Shown here piece after piece: positions 27,401 through 39,700 of a stretch of DNA of 64,000 bases (position 1 is its first letter; every line of letters begins with the position of its first letter). Location of the stretch: assembly GCA_949752735.1 (NCBI GenBank), contig OX457042.1:26037078-26101077 (forward strand), given 5' to 3'. Source of the DNA: Lumbricus terrestris (Eukaryota > Annelida > Clitellata > Crassiclitellata > Lumbricidae). Position numbers and translations under genes: made by a program. The notes under the pieces were generated by a model that had not been told where the DNA came from, made no database searches, and saw only the letters and a program-made list of their open reading frames with translations.

Positions 27401-30400
27401 TCAATCAAGGGACGGGCAACAATCATAAAGCACAAGAAAAATAAAACAGTCTATTACACAATTAAGTCTCAAAAACAAAGTAGCAATCTACTATCTGCTT
27501 ACTTTCTTCTCAACGTAAGAATTGTCTTCACTTAATCTTCCTAAAAGTCACAAGAAAATACTAAGAACAAGTCTTAGATCAGAGTTCATCATCAGAAACA
27601 GGCATAGGTCAAATTCAAATCAATCGTGGCTTAATTGTCTTACAGTTAGGACAATAACTATCCAATTCCTCTTCTGTCAATCGACATACTATGCCAGACT
27701 TTCAAAAGTGTCCGTAAAAACTCAAAAACAATCTTTGGTTTCAACAAAGTCAATAATTGCAATCCACAAAACATCAATCGAACAAGACAGGTCAACCATT
27801 CAAGGGCAAATGCAAGTATCACTCGGTCAGACAACCTTTCACTTATTATCTCTAAGGCAGCACAGATCATGAAAATCATTAACAGGAAAGAAAAGTTCAG
27901 TCTGTACCTCTCAATCACGTGGGATTTACCTTGCCTCACCTTCACTTTCGGTTTCGTTTTTACCGCACAGTAAATGTCTTGTGGGGAGGATGCTTCAGCT
28001 TCTGGCGGCGGAGACTTGGGTTGACACCAACTCTGGCGAAACGACGAAGTTTCATCAGCGTTGAGAGGTAGCTTGATTTCCTTCTTCGCGAACATCAAGC
28101 TGCACTGTTCACACATTATCTTCGAGGCGAATTGTTGATGGGTGGAGGAACTCGGTTGAGAAACGAACAGGCTGCATTGTTCTCCATTGATGGGTAGATC
28201 GGGCAAACGACACCATGATGGGGATAACTGGTCGGCAGCAGTGAGGGTTGCTGTCAACGTGGTTATCGTAGAGGGTGGCGTGGTTGTAGGCGAAGGTGGT
28301 TGATTAGGCTCAGCAGCACCGACGGCGGCGGCGGCGGCTGCAGAGGAAGTTGTTGTGGATGCAGCAGCAGTGGGCGGGGTTTCAAAGACTTCAGCCGAAG
28401 CACCGTAGGCAAGCGTTGTCGTTACCAGCGGAGACAGGCAGGCTACAGCGGCAACGCCGGCTGCAGGCGATGTTGTTGTTCCAGTGTCCGTGGGCGGGGA
28501 GGTTCGAGGCTCAGCCGTAGGGAAAGCGGTGGAGGCTGCGACGTTTGTCTTTTGGCCAGGCCCCAGATTCTCAGGCCCGGACTGACTGAGCGGAGATTGG
28601 GCCATGCTTGTTGTTGTTGACGAAGTTTGGCTCACCTCGGCTGTAGGGAAGGCTTCAGCGGCTGCAACGACGGCTACAGTCGGAAACTCGATCACTTCAA
28701 ACGAGCTATGGTGAACCAAAGAGGGTTGTGTTGGTGGTGACGTCAGAGGCAGACGCTGTCTGACTCCAGAATTCCGTTGAGTTTCTGAGTTTGAATACGC
28801 AACGAAGTCGTTTAAGTCTCTCGAGTGCAATGTTCTGTCACGCTGAACCACAAATGTTTGTTCCCCCGGATAATTAACAACAGAAGGTTGCTGCAATGTT
28901 CTTGGCGGCCATCTTGGAAGGTTGGGCCGGTGGACTCTTGGGACAGCGGTCGATCTGGAGTTTTTCGCATGACCCAGCATCAGCTGCTGGAACCGAATGT
29001 CAGACGATCGCAATGGATCCACAGCTACGCAATAGTTTTCACGTACAGAAACACTCGGCTGGTCGTAGATTTCTTTGTAAACTGTAGAGACAGGAGTTGG
29101 AGACGAGTGGGGCGGATGGCGATAAACGGTCACCGTGTCTCTCGGTTGCAATGAGTGGAAAGTTTCGGTTGAACTTCCACTCCGTGCGATTTTCTTGTAG
29201 ACCAGGGGTGTCGTCGGTTCAGGCAGAAGTTTGCGCTGGGCTGGGTGAATACTGGTGGCTGCATGGGAATTGGGAAATTCCAGGTTGGACCCAAAACCCA
29301 ATGTGCTACGAGGGTTATCAGCAAATGACCCACAATTTTTCCCTTCATTAATACGAGTTCGCATTTCACTGTTTACAATCTCTGTTTCTGTCCTTAGAGA
29401 GTCATGCATCAAATCAATTGGTTGAGAATAATCATTTGCAACGTTAAAAGCATTAGGACTATCAAAACCTCTTCCTCCAATCCAATCTTCCTCCAACCCT
29501 CGTTTTATTTCTCTTCCAATTTCACTTTCGCTATCATCTGAACATGCAACATCAAATCTTCCTCCTTCAATCAGAACCAATCCTTCATCACCTGTGTTGT
29601 TAATCCCTAACTGATTAACAAACCCTGTGCGGCTGCGCCAATTTGTGACGTACCCCCTCTGGGCGAAAACAGGCCATAGATTCGACCTGTGCACCGGGAG
29701 GGGCGTTCCGTGCTGTTGCTGAACTGAAGGTGCAATGAAAGATTGATTATTGTCTGATTGTGCGCTATATAAATGCGCGGACTTGTCAGGTCTACCGTAG
29801 GCCAGGCTAGACACAGGTTCGTGTAGCTCAACAACAGTCTTCCTTCGAAGGGTGGAGGACATGATCGGAGAGGTTCCCCATCGGCTCAGATTCCGGTTCA
29901 AATCCTTTATGGCCGACGACAACCGTTCTAACATCGGGCCTAAAATCTCAAGAACCTCCTCTTCTGCACTGCTCATTCTTAGTTGTTCCGTTATAAAACT
30001 TATATACAAATGCAGTCACTGGAGTTTTGAATATTTAATATAACAGCAAAAAGGCTCAAGCACATTAAAATACACCATACAAATGATTCTACCTCTATAG
30101 TCACTGGGCATGTATAGAAATACGAACTCGATAATAATAACAATAATAATATAGAAATGAAGAAATCTATCAAGAATATTTCCCAGGACTTCTACGGGGC
30201 CAGGGACAATAAACCTCGGGGCTCCTTAAGCTAGCGTCAGTACAAGACATACAGGGCAACCCCAACTAAGTAAGAGGGACTCGATGACGGTCACTCCTCA
30301 AAGCGAGTTAGTCTCTCATACCTTCATCCGGGCAGAGCGGAACAAGGGACGACGACTCCTTCTCAAACGCACGGGGGCATGCAGTCTCTTCCTTCAGAGT

Positions 30401-33400
30401 TCAGACGAACGGGGGATCGATGGAGACGAGGGTGGGCCTCTTTCAGCCAGAGACAAGGGACGATGGAGGTCTTCCTCACTGGACGACGGGGCGATCTGGG
30501 CAGAAGCCGTCGACAGGCATGTCCTCCTCTGTCGACGGGGAGAAGACGTTGGCAACCGACGAGCAGACGGGATCTCGTCCTTCGTCTTCGGTTAACCGCT
30601 CTTCCTCTTTCTAACGGCCAGTCGGTCGACTGCCGGGATCAGTCCTTCCATGCAAGCTGCAGGATCTTCCGACGACGCCACTTCCTATGGCCACATCTTA
30701 GACTGAGAGCCAAGACGAATCTCAGGGGTTCCTTATATAGGCTAGACGGCGGCCAGGTCTGGAAAGTATTAATTTCAGGTCGGATTCAGTGCCGTGCAAA
30801 CCCGGCCAATTATTCAAACCAGTTTCTTCTTTCCCGGATCTTCTGACAACTTCTCGGCTCATTGCCGATTCGACAAGAGCACTTAATTTCGGCCTGCCGG
30901 CCCTTTTAATCTGGGAGGTCTATCTACTCTCGCCGCTCCAGCCAGGGCAGAGCAATTAATAATAAGTACTGAGGGTTGGGGTGGTCCGCTGGGGTGGGAG
31001 TCTTTACTTACAAAACAATAGATCTTTGTTGGGCGGATCTACCACAGGCATTCCAAGGGGGAGGGTAAGGGGGTTGGGATGACTAATTCCCAGGGGAACC
31101 TAGATTACAGGCTATTAAAGGCGCTACATAAAATACATGGCTGGAAAGACATGGATACAAATAATAAAGGGACGAGAAAACATGAATCGTCACACTAACA
31201 TGACTTGCTGGCATAACCAATACAGCATCAATACATGTGGGTCTAATTAGTTAAGTGGATATTAGTGGATATGGATTGAAAATCGTAGAATCGTTACATA
31301 AATCTTTGCTAACTACCACGAGTGAAATCAGTTAAATGCCTATTTCTAGTCAGAGTCACTTTCTAAATTATATATAAGACGATGCAGACAAACGCGGCCC
31401 GAAGTTCTATAATGGTGTTATTACATGTACGTGCTAAATTTACTAGTACAAAGTTTACTTCATAAATGTCTTATTTCATTTTACCATGTCCAATTCAATT
31501 CATTTATAAGGACTGAAACCATGTAGGCCTATTTGAGAAAAATGCACATTAAATCCGAAAATATATAGGGACATTTTTCAGGAGGAAGAGATAATTATCG
31601 TAGAGGGGATTTTCAACGTCAATGTGAAAGACTTGTTCTGATGCAGAGTCTATGTCATTGAGGAAGACTTTGTATCAGCCTTGGAGAGACTCTGTTTCGG
31701 GGAGACGTTATTTCGTGACACCGGTTAGTGCATAATGCATATGTACGGTTTCCAAATCTTCAAAGTGATCGTGTGACAACAAAGTCACCTTAAGATGAAA
31801 AAATTATAAAATCGTAGCCCTCACCTGGATTGGATGGATGAACAAGGTGCGACACGTGATAAGAGACAGGGAGGAGATAAGTTCGCGTGGTACATCAGAA
31901 GATAAATTTGAAAAATTAATCGTGCCAATATGGGTAGCCTAGTTTACAAAGGATGGAGGTGACAGCCGTGACATGACAACGAAGAGTTAAGCTTTTAATA
32001 GGCTTTGCAGCATGATATATAAAACATTGGTAAGAGGTTGCAGATTAGACGCGACACAGGAAGGCCAAAGAGAACTGAGTTGTTACAGGGCTTTCTTTAA
32101 TTACACAAAATTTGCAACTGTAAATGAATTCGTGCAGTTGTAAAAGCATTAAAAGCATTAAAGTTGTTCTGCGCAGTCCACTTCTACTAAACTCTGCTTA
32201 ACACTGTCTCGTTAGCTATACTAGGATTGACTGCACAGTGCGTGTAACGAATCTGTAACTAATTCAATTAAATGCTGAGAATTCACTGATAAAATTTATT
32301 TAAGAAAATTGATTTAAAATCAATCTACATCAACGGCCTAAAAGTCGTCAGGTTTTTTCACATGGAAATGAAACATTTTCATGAGATTTCGACTAAGCCC
32401 CACTAACAAAGTCATCAGGATTTTTTGGGGGGGACAGGGAAAAATTAAATATTTCCTTATTTTCTTGAGATGTTGGTCAAAGGTCGTCAGAAATTTTGGC
32501 GAATGAAAACGAAAAAATTTCCTTCCGCGATTCGTCCCTCTCAACCAGCCCTCCCAAAACTGAAATCCTGGCGCCGCCACTATTAGTCATATGGTCAGAA
32601 TAATTAATGGGCGCAAGAAATGCGATTCTGTATATGCTCTGTCACATTGCATTACATGGTATTGTGATTTTTGGCTGCATGTGATAAGGCACGAAGTAAA
32701 TAATTAAGAGATGCTGGGAGGGAATGGTACTTCATTAGTATGCATGGCATGAAGCAGTGGGGTGAACTACCCCCCCCCATTCATCCCAACGCTCGCACCA
32801 TGATTATTGTAACACCGTACACGGCAATATCTACACACAGACGCATTTCTCATCGGATTCGTTCTAAAGCAATGGCTGGAAACAGCAGAGGCTACTAACT
32901 TACTATTGTGATGACGTAGACTATAGTGTCTGGAAGCAAGAGAGCCTAAATGCCTAATGTGGTCATTTGAATTGCATGACGATTTTAATACCTGCTGTTT
33001 CCAGGTAATTACTTTCTAAAGCGTTGGACAACAACATACAGTACGTGTTAAGCCTCCGTACGTTTTTTGATGACCTTTTTTTAGTCATTTGGCTGAAATT
33101 CTCCAAAGTTTTCACACAAATATCCCAAGTCGGCGTCGAAATATCTTATGAATATATTATGCAGGACCGGTGTCGCGTGACAGAGTCTCCCCCAAAAGTC
33201 TCCCCCAAAAGTCACCCCCGGAGACTTGATTTCGAAACAGATTTCCTCCACCTACAAAATAAAGTCTCCCCCGTTGAGCGTGAAATCGGCTATACAATCG
33301 CTTAAAACTTATAGATGAGCATATAAAACCGTTAATTTATACGTTGATAAATAATTTAACAGAAACATGTACATGTATACTTTCACATCAGAAAATGTCT

Positions 33401-33711
33401 TCCAATACAGCTTTTAAGCCAGGGTAGACTCTGTTTCGGGTGAGACTTTGTATCGGGGGAGAGTATAGGCTTTATATGGTGACACCGGCCCTGAATATAT
33501 GGCCACACATCCTTGAGTATTCCCTTGCGCGCTATTTGTTGTCCGAAGCGCATCCAACTTCCTGTAGTCCTAAATCCTCGACAGGGCATCCGTCAAACTG
33601 TCCGCTATATAAATCGAAGCAGCACCTGACTAGAATTGATTTGGCGCCAAACTGGATCAGATTCAGGTCGTCTGCTTTCTCGGAGACAATAGTGTCTGGC
33701 TACACCGCCAG

Positions 33712-33772
<61 letters not shown>

Positions 33773-36700
33773 GCAATCAATCGGATCGATTGAGTTGACA
33801 TATTTCTTCGATCGACTCGATTAGTGGCGTTGCCAGGAATTTATTATGGGGGTGTTTTGTTTTTTTGCCTTGCCGGATGCCCTTTCTGGCACCAACAGTA
33901 TTACAGTAAATAAATGGGAATAAAGTAACAAAGGGAGTAAAGTAAGAAAAACAATTGTTACTACAAGCAATTGTTTTTTCTTACTTAAGTGGATAAATAG
34001 CCTTTTAAAAAACTTTTAGAGCGCATATGTTTGTATGTGCACTTGTTATAGCGCCCCTTCAAGCTTTATACTCAGAAGCACTCCCGACTACAGAGCGGAC
34101 GCTGCATCGGAGTTTCACGCCGAAGCGCTGAGCAATTGCGAGTGAAGGACTTGCCAATGGTCCTATACGCGGCGACTTGAGGTGGATTCGGACCTGCAAC
34201 CCTTCGGCTGCAAGGCGACAAACATACCCACTACACCACCGCGCCCCACATAATACAATGTATGCATGTAGCCTATATCTGCAAATAATAAACCTCTTGG
34301 CCGTTCTCGCTTTCGTATTAGCGGAACTGCGGAAGCTCTCGGCTATAGGCTATAGATACATTTTCCACAGTTTTAAAATGCGTTGAAAATACTTGCAATT
34401 TTCAAAGAGCAGCGGAGTACGTGTATGCCAAAGAAATTCATGGTTAACTTAGGCACCTTTGTGTACTATACAAGGATATAAAAATGCATCCGTCGTTAGC
34501 AACTTTGACCAAGAGACTACAGTCCAAGTCGACGAAGTCGTTCGAGTCGATCGTCGGCCTAACCAAGTCGATCATATCCCTCGATCGACTGCGAGGGTAT
34601 ACGGGCGTCAGGGTGTCCCTGATGGCAAAACCTGCACACGGCCGACAGATGGCAAAGGTAGTTCTCCGAAGACTACAGATAGCATCGTGGTAAAACGATC
34701 GAAAGTATCCTACCAAGCAAAAAGAGTCGAACAGGATATTATGGGCGTATTATTTCTGTGAATCTCAAACGCCTCCAGAATACGCAATTTGCGAATTTTT
34801 CAAAACTAATTCCGTGTTCTCCATTGGAAACCTCTGAAATTGGACCTTCCCTGAAATTTATTTTTGGCTACGCCCCGGGACGAGACAACGAATACCAGTG
34901 ACTGCAGGATTGCAGAAGAAAACACAGAGGGTGCGAAAGTGATAATTATATGCATGGGCAACAAAACACTTGGACGGGAGGCGTATTGCCCAGTCGTTTA
35001 AATGTGCACTGTAAATCGACACACTTTATATAGCGCCTATATAGCCTCAATAGTAATTCGCATAGGAGGGAGATCCACTCTCTCTCTCTCCCACACACAC
35101 ACACACAACACACACACAAGCACGCACAACACACGCACACACACAACACACACACACACGCACACACACAACATACACACACACACACAGTCTTGCGGTC
35201 CTGGAGCAGTATACAATCGGAAATTGAAAGAGAAGAAAGGTGACCGGACAGCACCGGAAGCTTTCAGAGTGGCGGACGAAAGCAGACGTCGATCTCAAAC
35301 GGCGAGAAGCAAATTCTCGTATATACATCGCATTTCTCGTAAACTCCAGCTTTATAAGGCGCCACTTACAGCTAGGCGTCAGGGCACAAGCTTATTCACG
35401 AGCGCTGGAAATCTTCAACGCATCTATTGCGATTAGCCGTGTGATGCTTGCCGGATGCTCTCTGTGCGTATATAGGCCTACCACTTGGTAGTCAATGAGG
35501 GAAGCAAATGGAAAGAGTTAACTCATGGGACGCTGCGTTTGAAGATTCCGTATCGTTTGCTCCGAAGCACTGCAGCAAAGGACAAAGGATTATATATTAT
35601 TACAACTATTATCGGTGTAGGATACATTAAAAGCAGGGCTTATTCTAAGGAATTTTCTCAACTGCATATGTATGTAGGCTAATTGACTGGGCATAGGAAA
35701 GTCCATGGTCAGGGATTTGTCCCCTCCCCGCCCCCCCTCCCCCCGAAGCTGAAGCAATATTATGGCATTCGAGTGAATCTTTAGAATTAGAATATTGCAA
35801 ATTTCCGGCTTATAAAAATTCATATTACAGATCAAAATTAATTGTTATGGTAATTTTTGACTCCAAGTTCAGCATGGAAAAATTCTCCGACTGAATTAAT
35901 GACTGAAATCAGCTAGACGTTCTTAAACGCTTTAGACTTTTCAAAATCCTTAATCGACTTGAGTTTGCTTAAATATCCCTTTGCTGCTGCTGGAATTGTC
36001 ATCAGTGCACGCACAGTTATTTGAGATGTGACTTAATAAAATCATTTTTCTACTTTTTGTCGAGTTACGTTTTTGAATCGACAAATAGGTGGGTGGTCTC
36101 ACTAAAAGTGATATAACTTTCGTTCTCTTTGAACTATTTTGATGAAATCTGGTCACCTTGTGTAAATATGAATTCTCTTTAAGACTGCGCAATTTCATTT
36201 CGAAATTCTTACTTTTGGCAAAGATATTGACAAAAACTTTAGGGGATACTTTTTATGGCCCACCCTGCACTGTACTCGCAGACGGAAAACTCCAAATCCG
36301 CCCGCAACTGGCGTTCACGGCATGCATGGTTACTGCATTTTTTTACTGTTCCAACCTCGACAAAGCAGAATGGCGCCGCAGCAGGTAATCTGTGTGACAA
36401 CGATGCTAAAACGACATATAAAATTATGTATATTAATATAGCCTATATATACACTGTGTCCGGAAAAATTCCAAGGCTCTAATATATGAATGAAAAAACT
36501 ATAGCCTAGTAGTTAATAATCAATTAGAAAATTTTAAAACCTTTTTGATCCGTACATAATTACCAACAAAATTCTTTGTAGATTATAAAATTTGGGGAGT
36601 AATGCAGGAGAAAGTATACAAGACAAAGGTCAGAAACATCGAAGAACTCCGCGAGCGAATTGTTAATGCTTGGGATGAACTTGATCAACTGGTCGTCGAT

Positions 36701-39700
36701 GCTGCTGTTTGTCAGTGGCGTGTACGTCTCGAAGCTTGCGTTGAAGCCAATGGCGGACATTTTGAACATAAATTATAGTTCCATAATATTTCAGGATTAA
36801 ACTGTTTTTGGAATTTTAAAAATCTATTAATGTTTACTAATTATTTTCATATTTACCATAAAGCCTTGGAATTTTTCCGGACACAGTGTATATATATATA
36901 TATAATATATGTTATATAGTCTATGTTTGTTATATATATGTATGTATGTAATATATATATATATCTAATACATACATATATATCCAATTGCCGCTCAGCT
37001 AATGAGGCAAGCCGCGTAGGTTTAAGACCGTTGGCAATCGCAGTGGCAATCATTAGACCGGCGCTTACATGTATAAGGGTGGACCTGCAGGGTGGTCCTG
37101 ATTTATCTCACGATTCAAACTTGATGTCGCGTGCCACAGCTTTAGACGTTCATATCGGTCGGATGCATATATGGATGTGTACGGCCAATGTATGTGGCAA
37201 CTTTGAGTATATACCCGACAGAGGTGCTATAAGCACGGCTATTTAACAGCAGACTGCCGAGGTGCAAAACACGGCTATTTAACGGTATAGACTGCCGAGG
37301 TGCAAAACACGGCTATTTAACGGCAGACTGCCGAGGTGCAAAACACGGCTATTTAACAGTAGACAAAGGCGTAAAACATGGCTATTAGCCGCAGACGCCA
37401 GATATAAATTGACGATAAAGAGCGCTCATTTTCTTTTCCCACATATGAAGCCAGCAGCAGCTATAATACAGTCGCACCAGTTAATAAACAAATTTCGTCG
37501 TAATTGCGTATATATCGTTTTTGCTAGAGGCCGAATTCATTTTGTTTTATTGCTAGACATTTTATGCCTATGAGCATCCTGACTACATCAGGGTCTGCCT
37601 TTTCTATACATTTCCTTTTTATATGTAGGCTATATAGTGCAAAAGCGCACATGCTACGGATACTTTGTTTCATTACTGCGGCGTATATATAGTGCTTAGG
37701 GGAGTGTGGGGCAAGAAGCAGTGGCGGCGCCAGGATTTCAGTTTCGGGGGGCTGAAGCCTCGACCAAAATCTCATGAAAATTTTCCATTTTCGCCGCCAA
37801 AATTTCTGACGACCTTTTTTTTTTTTTAGTCATCGACCGAAATCCCGTGAAAATTTTCCATTTTCGCCGCCCAAAATTTCTGACGACCTTTTTTTAGTCA
37901 TCGACCGAAATCCCGTGAAAATTTTCCATTTTCGCCCAATTCGCCGCCCAAAATTTCTGACGACCTTTTTTTTTAGTCATCGACCGAAATCCCGTGAAAA
38001 TTTTCCATTTTCGCCGCCCAAAATTTCTGACGACCTTTTTTTTTAGTCATCGACCGAAATCCCGTGAAAATTTTCCATTTTCGCCGCCAAAATTTCTGAC
38101 GCCTTTTTTTTTTTTTTTTTAGTCATTGATCGAAATCCTGTGAAAATTTTCCATATTTCACTGTAAAAAATTTCGGATGTCCCTTTTTTAGGGGGGGCTG
38201 AGCCTCTCGTAGGGGGGGCTTAGCCCCCCCAGCCCCTCCCTAGCGCCGCCACTGGCAAGAAGGGCCATAGTTGCAACAGTAGCCGGAAGCTTATAATAAA
38301 ACATTGGGCATGCGTAGAGATTAAGCTGAGCCACGTTTAGAGACATCGGCCGCTTCGAACGGTGTTGGATTGGTTTGGCCTATACTTGCAAATTGGAGCG
38401 AGTCAGCACAAGCCAAGCAAGTTCAGGAAAATATATCTTCAAAGAGGAAATCCAAAGAATCTGGAATGAAAAACGATGATGATTGTTAGTTTAGAAGACT
38501 GCATCAAATGTTATAACAGCGCTCGTGAATAAGCTGGTGCCCTGCGCTTGACTTTCGAGTGGCTCTATAGAAGTCTGGAGGCGACGATGCCGCAAAGCTG
38601 CAGGGATTATAAGCTGGTAGAAATGTTTTGTTTACAATTCTGTCGATGACCTTTCAATTATTTCCAAGTGAACACTATCAAGAAATAAGACGTTTACTTG
38701 TGTTTGTGGAGTTTGCAGTAGGATAGGCATATGTAGAAAAAAGTTACAGATAATAATATATCAGAAATACTGACAATGGTCAAATCGTAGTTGTTTGAAA
38801 CGTGTTTTTTCGTTTTTTAAAAATTATTTTCCAAAAAGCTTCTTTTTTATTTTTTATTGTTTTATTCCATGTTTATTTCTTTTGTATATATATAGCCTTA
38901 TGCATATTTATTTACTTACTGTCTGTTATTATTTTCTTTAATTTTATTTTTATCTGATATCCCCTGCGTTTTCACCGTACTCTCAAGGGGTACATAGGGA
39001 AACTTTACACCAAACTGGCGTTAAGTGATAGATTTAGTTATATAGTAGTGACACGCTGTGAGAAATAATGGATAGGGTAAACGTCACCGAAATTGAGTTA
39101 TCAATCACGAATAGGCCTATTGGTATAACGCTTCGTTGCCATAATATTATATTAGGTTATTATGTACCGAAATAGGCTGCACGCATTGTGTGACCCAGAT
39201 TATGCAGTGAACTATAATATTGACTTAATTTCTTTCTGCAGTCAAGCATATACGAGTTTGCGCTGCAAGAAAACAGGAGATCAAGATAAAGTATATAATT
39301 ATACATAATGTAAGCTTATATATATAGGTTTATCTGATGCAGAGTATATATAGATATACATGTATTTGGCACTATATAGTATGTATGTGTATATATATGT
39401 GTATATATATATATATATATACAGGCCTATATAGGGCGGTCAATAATTACGTCCTATAAACACGGTGCTGCGTCAGCGGATCTTAAGTAGAGGCGCTATA
39501 AAACTCTCCACTGCGAAAGATATATCGGGGAACCCGATCTCTGGACGCAGACGACATATAATCTCCGGCTGCCTCACTCACCTAAACTAATCACTTCTGT
39601 AGCGCTGCTTTAGTGGATGGCCATTTCGAGCGAAATCCTTGTCATAACATGCAATCCTTGGAACCCACCCTCCCCCCAACCCCCGTCGAAACTGAGTGAG

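Larger units (their letters stand above)
24837..31194 (-). mobile_element. LTR retrotransposon, nonautonomous, minus strand
   Basis: Two direct repeats of 1551 bp (24837-26387 and 29644-31194) each begin TGTGACG and end CGTCACA. All stretches I compared are identical, suggesting recent insertion. Read on the minus strand, the 5' LTR (31194-29644) is followed after AAT by TGGCGCAGCCGCACAGGG, a plausible tRNA primer-binding site starting TGG. The other end has a purine-rich CAGGGAACGCGAGAG just before the 3' LTR. The 3256-bp interior has one long frame (gag-like position) and no protease, reverse transcriptase, RNase H or integrase. Flanks TTAA and CTAA match at only 3 of 4. It therefore needs enzymes from a relative. 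Confidence 0.88.

Noticed and set aside
34026..34250. Possible functional tRNA gene (box A and box B present)
   Set aside because: The tRNA-like head is fused to a shared repeat body and occurs in several copies; it is a SINE.
34459..34761. 100-codon plus frame
   Set aside because: No recognisable motif, no splice context and competing frames of similar quality.
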